Below, in pieces: positions 1-8,178 of a stretch of DNA of 64,000 bases. Source of the stretch: G963422565 sp963422565 (GTDB taxonomy: Bacteria; Pseudomonadota; Alphaproteobacteria; MPNO01). The notes below the pieces were generated by a model. That model saw only the letters and a list, made by a program, of their open reading frames with translations. It made no database searches and was not told the DNA's origin. The DNA is taken from positions 3,100,001 to 3,164,000 of the forward strand of contig OY730228.1 of assembly GCA_963422565.1 (NCBI GenBank), written 5' to 3'. The translations under genes were made by a program, and so were the position numbers. The number at the start of each line of letters is the position of its first letter. The stretch's first letter is position 1.

Positions 1-119
1 ATGTAGTTGAGCGTTCCCGCCTCGTCGCCGGGACCCCATTTCCCCCAATTCTTACAGCGCTCCGCGGTTTTGCGGAGGGCGGTCATGTCCAATTCGCCTT
101 CGTCGTGCCGCCGCGGCAT
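1..119 (-). CDS. Cyclase family protein, N-terminal fragment (runs off the window)
   Basis: The reverse strand from position 119 opens with ATG and reads MPRRHDEGELDMTALRKTAE, then a tail ending WGKWGPGDEAGTLNY before the window edge. The WGxWGPxDExGTLNYI signature is the typical start of the cyclase family (PF04199; kynurenine formamidase-like metal-dependent hydrolases). A strong ribosome binding site, GAGGAGG, lies about 6 bases upstream of the ATG. Only about 39 residues are visible, so the metal-binding HxGTHxD motif lies outside and the substrate cannot be named. An internal ATG at codon 12 is an alternative start but has no comparable binding site. Confidence 0.75.
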   Translation of the reverse strand, partial: MPRRHDEGELDMTALRKTAERCKNWGKWGPGDEAGTLNY

Positions 120-193
120 GGAAGCCTCCTCTCGGTCAAGCCAGCATCGATTACGATCGAAGGACGGAAGGCTGTCAACATGCCGGGAAGCGG

Positions 194-221
194 GACGACC
201 GGTCCCGGCATTGAGGAGCGG
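194..221. repeat. 28-nt direct repeat, copy 1 (upstream of the rpn pseudogene)
   Basis: Positions 194-221 match positions 1372-1399 at 27 of 28 bases (the only difference is G202 against A1380). The downstream copy covers the last codons and stop of the Rpn-type gene, so the upstream copy looks like the 3' tip of a lost second copy of that gene. The rest of the roughly 290-base gap from 120 to 409 holds no convincing gene. Confidence 0.6.
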
Positions 222-409
222 CCTCTCGAACCGCTCCCGCCGTCTCGATGCAGTACGTGCGATCGGGAAGGGTCCGATCGGTCGCGCCGCGGTCGCCCCG
301 CGGCCCCCGACCCGCTTCGGAGGCGGGGAGGGGTGTCTGCGCCCGTGTCCGGCTATCGTTGCGGGGAGGTGGGGGCGCATCGCCGGCATGAGAGGAGGCG
401 CGGGGTGTC

Positions 410-1392
410 ATGGCGAACGATGTTTCCAAGCCGCACGACGCCTTCTTCCGCGCCATCCTCTCCGATGCGGGTCGTGCCGCCGCCCTGCTCCGCGACCATA
501 CTTCCGGTGCGGATCGCCGCCCTGCTCGCCGACGAGCCCCCGGTCGCCATCGACGGCAGCTTCGTCGACCCGGCGCTGCGCACCAGCCAGAGCGACCGGC
601 TGTTCCGGGTCGCCCTCGAGGCGGGCGGCAACGCCTTCGTCTACGCCCTGATCGAGCACAAGTCCTACCCCGACCCGGGCCACCCCGCTGCAGCTCGCGG
701 GCTATCAGATACGCATCTGGCGGCGATACGCGGAAGACGATCCGGCGCGGCTGCGGGCGTTGCCGCCGATCGTGCCGATGGTGTTCTACCACGGTCGGGG
801 GCGATGGACGGTGGCGCCGTCGGTCGCGGAGATGGTGTCGGGGGACGCGGCGCTGCGGAGCTTCGCGCAGGGCTTCGACTATCTGCTGCAGGATCTGGGG
901 GCGCTGCCTCTGGACGGGCTGTCGCGGAACGACGAGCTGTGGTCGGGTCTGGCGGCGCTGCGCTACGCGTTTCGCGGGCGTTCGGGGGCTGCGGTTCTGG
1001 AGCGGATTCTGCGCGGTCTTCGGGACGGTTCGACGTTCGAGCGCCAGGCGTTGGGGTATATTGTCCAGGTGTGGGATGTCGCGTATCGGGATCTGGAGAC
1101 GGCGGCGCGGGCGGCGAAGCCGGAGCGATGGGAGGCGGTGATGGGAGAGCTTGCGCAGGAGCTGATCGGGCGGGGCAGAGCCGAGGGAAGGGCTGCAGGG
1201 ATCGCCGAGGGGATGGCCGAAGGAAGAGTCGCGGGGCTGGTGCGACTGTTGGAGCGCCGGTTCGGTCCGCTGCAGGCGCGGGTTCTCGACCGGATCGAGG
1301 GCGCGCCGCTCGACCGGATCGAGGCCTGGTTCGACGCCGCCATCGACGCCCCGTCCCTCTCCGACGTGTTCGACGACCGATCCCGGCATTGA
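410..1392 (+). pseudogene. Rpn-family recombination-promoting nuclease / putative transposase, two frameshifts
   Basis: An intact relative would be a roughly 325-residue PD-(D/E)XK nuclease of the Rpn (transposase_31) family. The product is spread over three frames. It starts MANDVSKPHDAFFRAILSD (410, with AGGAGG ahead at 393-398), shifts near 500 to LPVRIAALLADEPP...ALIEHKSYPDP, and shifts again near 683-686 to LQLAGYQIRIWRRYAED, running to the stop at 1390-1392. Removing one A at about 500 and one C from the C-run at 683-686 restores one continuous frame, so the damage is two single-base insertions. The C-terminal part has the AEGRAAGIAEGMAEGR-type repeats usual for the family. It is either a recent pseudogene or has sequencing errors; the homopolymer context of the second lesion leaves both open. 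Confidence 0.8.
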
Positions 1393-1399
1393 GGAGCGG
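1372..1399. repeat. 28-nt direct repeat, copy 2 (over the rpn stop codon)
   Basis: Partner of 194-221 (27/28 identical). It covers the last codons (DDRSRH) and stop of the Rpn-type gene plus 7 bases beyond. The 1393-1614 gap beyond it shows no convincing gene. Confidence 0.6.
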
Positions 1400-1614
1400 G
1401 GGTCTTCGGAAGAGGAAGTTTTCCAATCGCTTGAGCCGTCCTCGTCGTGTTGATCCAGGACATGTGAAGGGGACGGGTGGATTGGGCGCCCGCCGGTGGG
1501 GATCCGCGTGGTCCCCGAACGCGGTTCGGAGATCGAGACGGACGCCCGCGCTTGCGTTTAGTCGTTTTCACGGCAAATCGCCGGAATGAGAATAGTTGAG
1601 AACGGGAAGCCGCG

Positions 1615-2394
1615 ATGGATCAGCAGACGATGGAGACGCCGAGGACGCCGTCGATGCGGCTGGACGGTCTCTGCGCTGTCGTAACCGGTGCCGGGCGCGG
1701 TATCGGGCGTGCGGCTGCGCTGGCCTTGGCGGAGGCCGGCGCCGAGCTCGTGCTGATCAGCCGCACCCGGACCGAGCTCGACGAGGTCGCTGGCGAGATC
1801 GCGGAGCGCGGGTCGCGCGCGCGGGCCATCGTCTGCGACATCACCGACGTCTCGGAGCGGGATGCCGCGTTCGCGGCACCGGAGCGCATCGACATCCTGG
1901 TCAACAATGCCGGCACGAACATCCCCGAGCCGTTCCCCGAGGTCAGCGAAGCCCATTTCGACGCCATCATGTCGCTCAATGTCCGTGCGTTGTTCCTGTC
2001 CAGCCAAGCCGCCGTCCGCAGAATGATCGCGGACGGGCGCGGCGGCGCCATCATCAACGTCTCTTCGCAGATGGGCCATGTCGGCGCGCCGGGGCGCACC
2101 GTCTACTGCGCGTCCAAACACGCGGTCGAGGGGCTGACGAAGGCGATGGCGGTCGAGCTCGCACCGCACGGGATCCGGGTCAACTCGCTGGGGCCGACCT
2201 TCATTCTGACGCCGATGACCCGGCCGTTCTTCGAAGACCGGGCGTTTCGGGACGATACCCTGTCGCGGATCCCGCTGGGCGCGCTCGGCGAGTTGGAGGA
2301 CGTGATGGGTGCGGTCGTTTTCCTGGCCTCCCCCGCCGCCCGTCTGGTTACGGGCGCGGCGTTGGTCGTCGATGGCGGCTGGACCGCCTGGTAG
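1615..2394 (+). CDS. SDR family NAD(P)-dependent oxidoreductase
   Basis: A 259-residue classical short-chain dehydrogenase/reductase. The cofactor motif TGAGRGIG sits at residues 24-31, NNAG at 97-100, the catalytic serine in NVSS (about 150) and the YxxxK pair as Y164/K168. The C-terminal half carries the usual GIRVNSLGPT and VVDGGW segments. It is probably cytosolic and tetrameric like its relatives, reducing a carbonyl or oxidising an alcohol; 3-oxoacyl-ACP reductase or gluconate 5-dehydrogenase-like activity is possible, but the substrate is not evident. It stands alone, ending 13 bases from the convergent Sel1 gene. Confidence 0.9.
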   Translation: MDQQTMETPRTPSMRLDGLCAVVTGAGRGIGRAAALALAEAGAELVLISRTRTELDEVAGEIAERGSRARAIVCDITDVSERDAAFAAPERIDILVNNAGTNIPEPFPEVSEAHFDAIMSLNVRALFLSSQAAVRRMIADGRGGAIINVSSQMGHVGAPGRTVYCASKHAVEGLTKAMAVELAPHGIRVNSLGPTFILTPMTRPFFEDRAFRDDTLSRIPLGALGELEDVMGAVVFLASPAARLVTGAALVVDGGWTAW

Positions 2395-2407
2395 CGGGGC
2401 CCCCGGG

Positions 2408-3097
2408 TCACTCCGCGGCTTGGGCACGCCGCCGCGCCTCGGCGAGATCGTCCTCCGCCATTCGACCTTCCAGAAGGTGGCGCTGCGCAGCGGCCTCCTC
2501 CGATACGCGAGCCGCGCGGTCGATCCATATCCAGGCCCGGATCGGATCGCGCGGGACGCCCTCGCCCTCGGCATGGAGAAGGCCGAGATTGAGTTGCGCG
2601 GCCGGAAGCCCGGCCTCGGCCGCCCATCCATACCAGCGCGCCGCAGCGGCAGGGTCGGCCGCGCTCCCGAGGCCGTGCTCCAGGAGATGGCCCAGGTTGA
2701 ATGCGGCCTCGACGATCCCGTTCTCCGCCGCGCGCGCGTACCACCGCGCCGCTTCCGGCAAGTCGGCCGAGACGCCCCGCCCGTGATGCAACGCTGTCGC
2801 CAGCTTGTACTGGGCGAGCCCATGCCCGTTCTCGGCGGCGGTGCGGTACCAGCGGATTGCCTTCCGGTGATCGGCCCGTCGATAGATCCCCGCCTCGTAT
2901 TGCATGGCCAGCATGAACTGGGCGTGCGGGTACCCGGCCTCGGCCGCATCCGCGTACCAGCGCATGCTGTCGCCATAGCTACGCGGGATCGGGACCTCGC
3001 CCTGGACGGGGACTCCGTACAGGACGGCGAGCGCGGCCGAAGCCGCCGTTCCGACGAGCCGAAACGCGGGCGATCGCTCTCGGCCGTTCGAGGTCAC
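2408..3097 (-). CDS. Sel1-repeat (tetratricopeptide-like) protein, exported
   Basis: A 229-residue protein with a short hydrophobic N-terminal segment (about residues 13-30) resembling a signal peptide. It is followed by consecutive Sel1-like repeats of about 36 residues: SMRWYADAAEAGYPHAQFML, AIRWYRTAAENGHGLAQYKL, AARWYARAAENGIVEAAFNL, AARWYGWAAEAGLPAAQLNL, and a final degenerate unit. Sel1 repeats form alpha-solenoids for protein-protein contacts; in bacteria many are periplasmic, but no partner is visible. Its ATG overlaps the stop of the upstream oxidoreductase gene as ATGA, so the two are probably translationally coupled. Confidence 0.85.
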   Translation of the reverse strand: MTSNGRERSPAFRLVGTAASAALAVLYGVPVQGEVPIPRSYGDSMRWYADAAEAGYPHAQFMLAMQYEAGIYRRADHRKAIRWYRTAAENGHGLAQYKLATALHHGRGVSADLPEAARWYARAAENGIVEAAFNLGHLLEHGLGSAADPAAAARWYGWAAEAGLPAAQLNLGLLHAEGEGVPRDPIRAWIWIDRAARVSEEAAAQRHLLEGRMAEDDLAEARRRAQAAE

Positions 3098-4089
3098 GCG
3101 TTGACGTCCACGACGACGCGCCCCTGCACACGGCCCCGAAGGATCTCCTCCCCGAGTGTCGGCAGATCATCAAGGGAGACGACGCGCACGATCGGGTTGA
3201 GAAGGGATATGGGCAGATCGCGGGCGAGCCGGGTCCAGGCCTCCCTGCGGCGCTCCGTCGGGAGCATCACCGAATCGATTCCGAGAAGGCGGACCCCCCG
3301 CAGCAGAAACGGAATGACCGTGGTCTCAAGGGCGCTGCCGCCCGCCAGACCGCAGGATGCCGCCGCCGCCCCGTATCGCAGCCCGGCGAGAATGGATGCG
3401 AGCGTCGCCCCTCCGACGGTATCTACGGCGCCCGCCCAGCGCTCGCCGAGGAGCGGGCGGGCGGGCGGAACGGCGAGCTCGGACCGGTCGATCACCTCCG
3501 CGGCCCCGAGCGCCTTCAACCCGTCTGCCAGTTCGAGCCGCCCGGTCGAGGCGGTCACTTCATGGCCCAGCGCCGCTAGCAGGCTAACCGCGACGCTGCC
3601 GACGCCGCCATTGGCCCCGGTCACCAGAACCGGGCCGTTCCCCGGCTCGAGCCCGGCCCATTCGAGCTCGGTCACGCAGATCATCGCGGTCAGGCCGGCG
3701 GTCCCCAGCGCCATCGCCGCGCGCGCGTCCAGCCCCGGCGGGAGCGGCACGATCCAATCGGCCGGCACGCGGGCGCGCTGGGCGTAGCCGCCCCAACGAA
3801 GCTCCCCCATGCGATAGCCTGTCACAAGCACCCTCTGGCCCGGAGCGATGTCGGGAGACGTAGAGGCGAGGACGGTGCCGGCGAGGTCGATGCCCGGGAC
3901 ATGCGGATAGGTTCGGACCAACCTGCCGATCCCCTTCAGAATCATGCCGTCCTTGTAGTTCAGGTCCGAATATTGGACGGCGATGGTGACCTCGCCGTCG
4001 GGCAGCGCGGCCTCGTCCATCATGGTCACCGAAGCCGTGAGGCCGTCCTCGCCCTTGTCCAGGACGAGAGCCCTGAATCGATCCCTCAT
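3094..4089 (-). CDS. acuI: MDR-family oxidoreductase, acrylyl-CoA reductase AcuI/YhdH type
   Basis: A 331-residue medium-chain dehydrogenase/reductase without zinc ligands. It has the YSDLNYKDGMILKG region near the N-terminus, the VPGIDLAGTV segment and the nucleotide-binding glycine motif TGANGGVGSVAVSLLAALG. These features and the length fit the AcuI/YhdH group, which reduces acryloyl-CoA to propionyl-CoA with NADPH (family knowledge). I chose the ATG at 4089 because AGGTGG lies 5 bases ahead; a GTG at 4098 would add three residues. It is the first gene of a two-gene unit with the Sel1 protein. Confidence 0.85.
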   Translation of the reverse strand: MRDRFRALVLDKGEDGLTASVTMMDEAALPDGEVTIAVQYSDLNYKDGMILKGIGRLVRTYPHVPGIDLAGTVLASTSPDIAPGQRVLVTGYRMGELRWGGYAQRARVPADWIVPLPPGLDARAAMALGTAGLTAMICVTELEWAGLEPGNGPVLVTGANGGVGSVAVSLLAALGHEVTASTGRLELADGLKALGAAEVIDRSELAVPPARPLLGERWAGAVDTVGGATLASILAGLRYGAAAASCGLAGGSALETTVIPFLLRGVRLLGIDSVMLPTERRREAWTRLARDLPISLLNPIVRVVSLDDLPTLGEEILRGRVQGRVVVDVNA

Positions 4090-4258
4090 GCCGTCCACCT
4101 GTTGAATTTCCGCCCAGACGAATAGGCGGATGACGCATCGATCGTCAAGCGCGTGTCCCGGTTCGGGACATACGAGACCGGCGGGCTTCGTCCGGGACGC
4201 CCTCCCTCCCGGAGGGGCAGGTTGGAAACAGGTGTTTCGGGCGCGACTCCGCGATGCC

Positions 4259-4449
4259 CTACCGGGGGCGACCGTGCCGTCCGGACCCCGCCATGCCGGA
4301 GAAACGCAGCATTGCGACGACGGGAGCCGCAGTTCCCGGCGCCACGCCGACCTGCCATTCGACGAGGCGAGTCTCGATCTGGTTCATGTCGGCGGCCAGA
4401 AGCGCCTCGAGCTTGTCACATCCGCCTCGGTCGCAATCTCGCCATAAGC
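4259..4449 (-). pseudogene. Remnant of a small coiled-coil membrane protein gene (DUF1640-like tail)
   Basis: Read on the reverse strand, this stretch gives AYGEIATEADV, a one-base frame jump, then DKLEALLAADMNQIETRL and VEWQVGVAPGTAAPVVAMLRF before a TAG at 4261-4259. The pattern of a charged coiled coil followed by one hydrophobic segment resembles the C-terminal end of DUF1640/CCDC90-like proteins. There is no start or upstream body, so it looks like a decayed tail. The rest of the 4090-4706 gap holds palindromic repeat sequence and no other gene that I can support. The assignment rests on pattern memory only. Confidence 0.35.
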
Positions 4450-4509
4450 GCCGACTTGTTCGGGATATCCGCGATGCCGGGGCCGTTGGCGCAACCGGAA
4501 GGTATCCCT

Positions 4510-4605
4510 CCCTTTGCCTCCTCCCTCAAGGGGGTGCAATCTGCTTCCTCTCCCTCCCTCCTTGATGAACCGGGGCGGAGGACCCCTGTCGTCCGGCGGA
4601 CACGG
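4510..4605. repeat. Dispersed CCCTCC...GGGAGG palindromic intergenic element
   Basis: This stretch is rich in CCTCCCTC / AAGGGGG blocks and ends with a GTCGTCCGGCGGA segment. The same kinds of blocks recur in gaps near 21955, 30355 and 60895. Around 60985 the sequence TTGTCGTCCGACGGCGG closely matches the end of this element. It lies in the untranslated region ahead of ygfZ. Confidence 0.4.
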
Positions 4606-4706
4606 CTACTTCGGACCGCAGTTTCGGATAACATGTCGCGGCAAGGGACGAACCTGCTCGGGTATTTTATTCGAGCCCGGGTATCTCGATGAAGGCGGGC
4701 GTAACG

Positions 4707-5555
4707 ATGGCGAACCATATCAGACTCGAAGACCGCGCCGTCCTCGCCGTCTCCGGCGAGGACGCGCGCCCGTTCCTGCAGGGCCTCCTGTCCAACGACG
4801 TTCGCAGGATCGGCGGCGGTGATGCGGTCCATGCCGCGCTGCTCACCCCCCAGGGCAGGTATCTCTTCGATTTCTTCGTGGTCGCCCGCGGCGATGCGCT
4901 GTGGCTCGACTGCGAGGCGGCGCGCCGGGCGGCGCTGCGCAAGCGGCTCGCCATGTACCGAATGCGGGCCAGGGTCGCCATCGACGAAATCCCGGATGAA
5001 GATGTCTATGCCGTGATCGGCCGCGGCGCCGCGGAAGGCGCGACGCGCATCGAGGGCGGCGTTTCGTTCGCCGACCCCCGGCTGAGCGCGCTCGGCATGC
5101 GGGCGATCGTCGGGCGCCGCAGCGCTTCGGCCCTGGCGGCGGCGGGTCTCCGTCCGGCCGCGCGGTCGGCCTATGACATGCTGCGCATCGGGCTCGGCGT
5201 GCCCGACGGCTCCCGCGATCTGATCGAGTCGCGCTCGCTGCTGCTCGAGAACGGCTTCGATGCCTTGAACGGCGTCGATTTCGAGAAGGGCTGCTATGTC
5301 GGTCAGGAGGTGACGGCGCGGATGAAGCACCGAAATCTCGTTCGCAGGCGTCTCGTTCCGGTGGCGTTCGATGGTGCCGCGCCGAGCCCCGGAACGCCCG
5401 TCCGCAGCGGCGGGGCGGTCGTCGGCGAGATTCGCAGCAGCATCGGGGAGATCGGGCTGGCACTGCTGCGTTTGGAGGCGATCGCCTCGCCGCAGGCTCT
5501 GGAGGCGGGCGGCGCCGGCCTCGCGGTGCGGAGGCCCGGCTGGGCGGACTACTGA
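4707..5555 (+). CDS. ygfZ: Folate-binding YgfZ/GcvT-domain protein (Fe-S cluster maintenance)
   Basis: A 282-residue aminomethyltransferase-fold protein. The family signature KGCYVGQE, with its conserved cysteine, is clear at about residues 192-199 (DFEKGCYVGQEVTARMKH). YgfZ/IBA57 proteins bind tetrahydrofolate and help assemble or repair Fe-S clusters in the cytosol. The N-terminal LEDRAVLAVSGEDARPFLQGLLSND matches the usual domain start. I chose the ATG at 4707, preceded by AAGGCGGG; an in-frame ATG at 4689 would add six residues. It is transcribed alone and converges on the class II aldolase gene. Confidence 0.88.
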   Translation: MANHIRLEDRAVLAVSGEDARPFLQGLLSNDVRRIGGGDAVHAALLTPQGRYLFDFFVVARGDALWLDCEAARRAALRKRLAMYRMRARVAIDEIPDEDVYAVIGRGAAEGATRIEGGVSFADPRLSALGMRAIVGRRSASALAAAGLRPAARSAYDMLRIGLGVPDGSRDLIESRSLLLENGFDALNGVDFEKGCYVGQEVTARMKHRNLVRRRLVPVAFDGAAPSPGTPVRSGGAVVGEIRSSIGEIGLALLRLEAIASPQALEAGGAGLAVRRPGWADY

Positions 5556-5576
5556 GACGCGCGCTGCTGGTCTCGG

Positions 5577-6350
5577 TCAGGCGGCGTAGCCGGGGTTCTC
5601 GCGGTCCAGCCTGCGGCGCAGCGCCGGCCATTCCCGTTCGCCGATCGGCCGGTAGCCGTCCTTCGAGATGGCCCGCGCGTTGCGCGCGATCGTGATGCGC
5701 TGAACATCGTCGGGAATCCCGCGCGGTGCGGCGCCGGCCTGCTGGAAGGCGAGCTGAAACCGGCATGCGCGTTCGGCCCGGTACATCCACATGAACGCCT
5801 CGCCCACCGTCCGTCCGACGGTGAGCAGCCCGTGGTTGCGCAGGAACAGGACTTTGTTCGATGCCAGATCGGCGGCCAGACGCTCTCGCTCGCCATGGTC
5901 GAAAGCGATGCCTTCATAGGCGTGATAGCCGGTCTGGGCGATGACGGCGAGTGCGTGCTGGGTGAGCGGCAACAGGCCCTCCTCCTGGGTGGCGACCCCG
6001 ACCCCCGCCGCGGTATGGGTGTGGATCACGCAGCCCACCTCGGGGCGCGCCATGTGGACGGCGCTGTGCACGGTGAAGCCCGCCGGGTTGATCCCGTAGG
6101 CGGACTCGGTGAGCTCGTTGCCGCGCTCGTCCACCTTCACCAGGCAGGACGCGGTGATTTCCTCGAACAACATGCCGTAGGGGTTGATGAGAAACTGATC
6201 GCCGGCATCGGGCACCCGCGCCGACAGATGCGTTCCCAGCAGGTCGGACCAACCATAGAGGTCGACGAGCCTGTAGGCCGCTGCGAGGTCGACGCGCGCC
6301 GACCATTCGGCGTCGGACACCTGGTTTACCAACCCTGCGATTCCGGCCAT
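5577..6350 (-). CDS. Class II aldolase/adducin family protein
   Basis: A 257-residue protein with the class II aldolase/adducin domain across nearly all of its length. The zinc-binding histidines are recognisable in CVIHTHTAAGVG (HTH) and in LFLRNHGLLTVG (NHG), with the upstream TASCLVKVD stretch typical of the fold. Family members include fuculose-1-phosphate aldolase, ribulose-5-phosphate epimerase and many uncharacterised decarboxylase-like proteins, so the substrate is open. It lies 28 bases downstream of the aldehyde:ferredoxin oxidoreductase gene on the same strand and probably shares its transcript. Confidence 0.88.
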   Translation of the reverse strand: MAGIAGLVNQVSDAEWSARVDLAAAYRLVDLYGWSDLLGTHLSARVPDAGDQFLINPYGMLFEEITASCLVKVDERGNELTESAYGINPAGFTVHSAVHMARPEVGCVIHTHTAAGVGVATQEEGLLPLTQHALAVIAQTGYHAYEGIAFDHGERERLAADLASNKVLFLRNHGLLTVGRTVGEAFMWMYRAERACRFQLAFQQAGAAPRGIPDDVQRITIARNARAISKDGYRPIGEREWPALRRRLDRENPGYAA

Positions 6351-6378
6351 GGGTTTCGCTCCCGCGATCGCATCGCTC

Positions 6379-8100
6379 TCAGGCGAGGGCTTCGGCGAGC
6401 AGCTTGCGGATCTCGCCGTTCACCGTGCCGCTATGGTGCCGTGCCTTCTTGCCGGTCGGCATCAGCGGTTCGTCGTAGAAGAAGCGCGGAAGCTCGTCGT
6501 CCTCTTCCGTGAAGCCGGCCCGGCGGTTGAACTCCCACTCGTTCCGCAGCGTCTCGTAGCCCAGCCTGCGGTAGAACGACTCGTCGAGCCCGGTGCCGTG
6601 GGCCTCGTTGAGGGCCGCGATCATGAAGCCCAGATTCTGGTTGGTTACCGACCGGCCGAAGACGCACAGCCCGAGAGAATCGGCGGCGGCGCACAAGGCC
6701 TGCACGTCGAGGCTCGCCGCGGTCAGCTCCTCGGTCGACTTGCCGTCGCAGACGAAGGTCGGGAGATTGCCCGTCGTGTGATCCGCGCCCTGCGCGGTGA
6801 CCATCATCGAGATCCCGGTCACCTCGATCACCCGCGGGTCGTAGGCGCTGATCCCCTGTTTCTTGACCACCGGAACCCGGGCGACTCCGTAATGCGCTCC
6901 GACCCTGGCGGTGCCCTGGGCGAGCAGCTTGCCGCGCGCGTTTCCCGCCCGGATGTCCTGCAGGGCGTTGGCCATGAACGCCGGGTCCCCGAACGCGCCT
7001 TCGCCCGCCTCCATCAGGACGCCGAGCGTAGCCCCGAGCTCGATCGTGTCGATGCCCAGATCGTTGGCGATATGGTTGAGCCGGGCGACGTCGTCGGGGT
7101 CCGTCAGCCCGCAATTGGTGCCGATGAGGCCGAGGGTCTCGTATTCGAGCGGCGAGACGATCTCTTCCCCTTCCTCGCCGGCATAGATGTTCGAGCAGCG
7201 GATCATGCAGCCTGGCATGCAGGCATGCGTCGGCTCGCCGCCGCGCGCGAGGTTGCGTTCGCGGATATGCTCGCCGCCGAGCTCGAACACCCCCTCGGAG
7301 GTATCGATCTGCTGGCCGGCGGAGAAGTTGTTGACCGGCATCCCGCCGACCGTGTTGGTGATGTCGCCGACCATCGCCGTCCCGAGATCGCGCAGCGTGT
7401 TGATCGCCGCGTCGACATCGAGAAGCTTGTTGTACTCCCGGACCTTGAGCATCAGGCGCTTGCGGTCGTGAAAGCTCGGCATCCTGTCCCGGTCGACGAC
7501 GATCGCCTTGACTCTCTTGCTGCCCATCACCGCGCCGACTCCGCCGCGGGCCGCGATGCGGACCGGGCGGCCCTCCGGGTCGGTGAAGGAGATTCCCGCC
7601 ATCAACCCCATATATTCCCCGACGGGGCCGCAGAGGCCGACGCTGACCTTGCTGCCATAGCGTTCATGCAGCAGCGCGGCCGCTTCGATATTGCCCTTGC
7701 CGAGATAGGGGGCCGCGTCCTCGAAGGCGATGTCGCCGTCCTTGGGGATGCGGATCACCACCCAGTCGTCGGACATGCCGTGCAGGGTGATGCCGGCGAT
7801 GGCGAGCTGGCCCAGCGCGAAGCCAAAGGTCCCGCCCGAGTTGGCTTCCTTGATCCCGCCGGTCAGCGGGCTCTTGCAGCCGATGCTGATCCGGTTGGCG
7901 TTCGAGAAGTTGGAGCCGGCAAAGGGACCGGCGGAGAAGATCAGCGGATTGTCCGGCCCCAGCGGATCCGCGGTCGCCGCCCCGCAGTCGAGCAGGGTCC
8001 TTGAGATCAGATAGCGCCCGGAGCGGATGATGGCCTCGCCCTCCAGCGTCTCGGATGTGATCGAGCGATCTCTGAGGTCGATGTGAAGAAATCTGCGCAT
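6379..8100 (-). CDS. Aldehyde:ferredoxin oxidoreductase family protein (tungsten/molybdenum pterin enzyme)
   Basis: A 573-residue protein of the AOR family. The N-terminal domain has the usual SxISIGCKSPLTGG segment (about 71-82). The Fe-S cysteines appear as C294, C298 and C302 in HACMPGCMIRCS, with C479 (SLGLCVFG) as the likely fourth ligand. AOR enzymes oxidise aldehydes to carboxylic acids, or the reverse, with a bis-pterin W or Mo centre and a 4Fe-4S cluster. The first spacing here is CxxxC rather than the archetypal CxxC. The start at 8100 has GAGGGG about 8 bases ahead; an upstream TTG/GTG extension is unlikely. The ligase gene upstream and aldolase gene downstream suggest one operon acting on an organic acid/aldehyde pair (inference). 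Confidence 0.88.
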   Translation of the reverse strand: MRRFLHIDLRDRSITSETLEGEAIIRSGRYLISRTLLDCGAATADPLGPDNPLIFSAGPFAGSNFSNANRISIGCKSPLTGGIKEANSGGTFGFALGQLAIAGITLHGMSDDWVVIRIPKDGDIAFEDAAPYLGKGNIEAAALLHERYGSKVSVGLCGPVGEYMGLMAGISFTDPEGRPVRIAARGGVGAVMGSKRVKAIVVDRDRMPSFHDRKRLMLKVREYNKLLDVDAAINTLRDLGTAMVGDITNTVGGMPVNNFSAGQQIDTSEGVFELGGEHIRERNLARGGEPTHACMPGCMIRCSNIYAGEEGEEIVSPLEYETLGLIGTNCGLTDPDDVARLNHIANDLGIDTIELGATLGVLMEAGEGAFGDPAFMANALQDIRAGNARGKLLAQGTARVGAHYGVARVPVVKKQGISAYDPRVIEVTGISMMVTAQGADHTTGNLPTFVCDGKSTEELTAASLDVQALCAAADSLGLCVFGRSVTNQNLGFMIAALNEAHGTGLDESFYRRLGYETLRNEWEFNRRAGFTEEDDELPRFFYDEPLMPTGKKARHHSGTVNGEIRKLLAEALA

Positions 8101-8178
8101 GAGAAAGCCCCTCGGGCGGCGTTCGACGACGCGTATTCTGCTTTCTTTTCTGTGCCGCGCCAAGCCTCGGGCGGCCGC

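Noticed and set aside
963..1571. A 202-codon reverse frame over the Rpn gene end
   Set aside because: Arginine/proline/serine-rich translation with no family match, and it overlaps the better supported Rpn reading.
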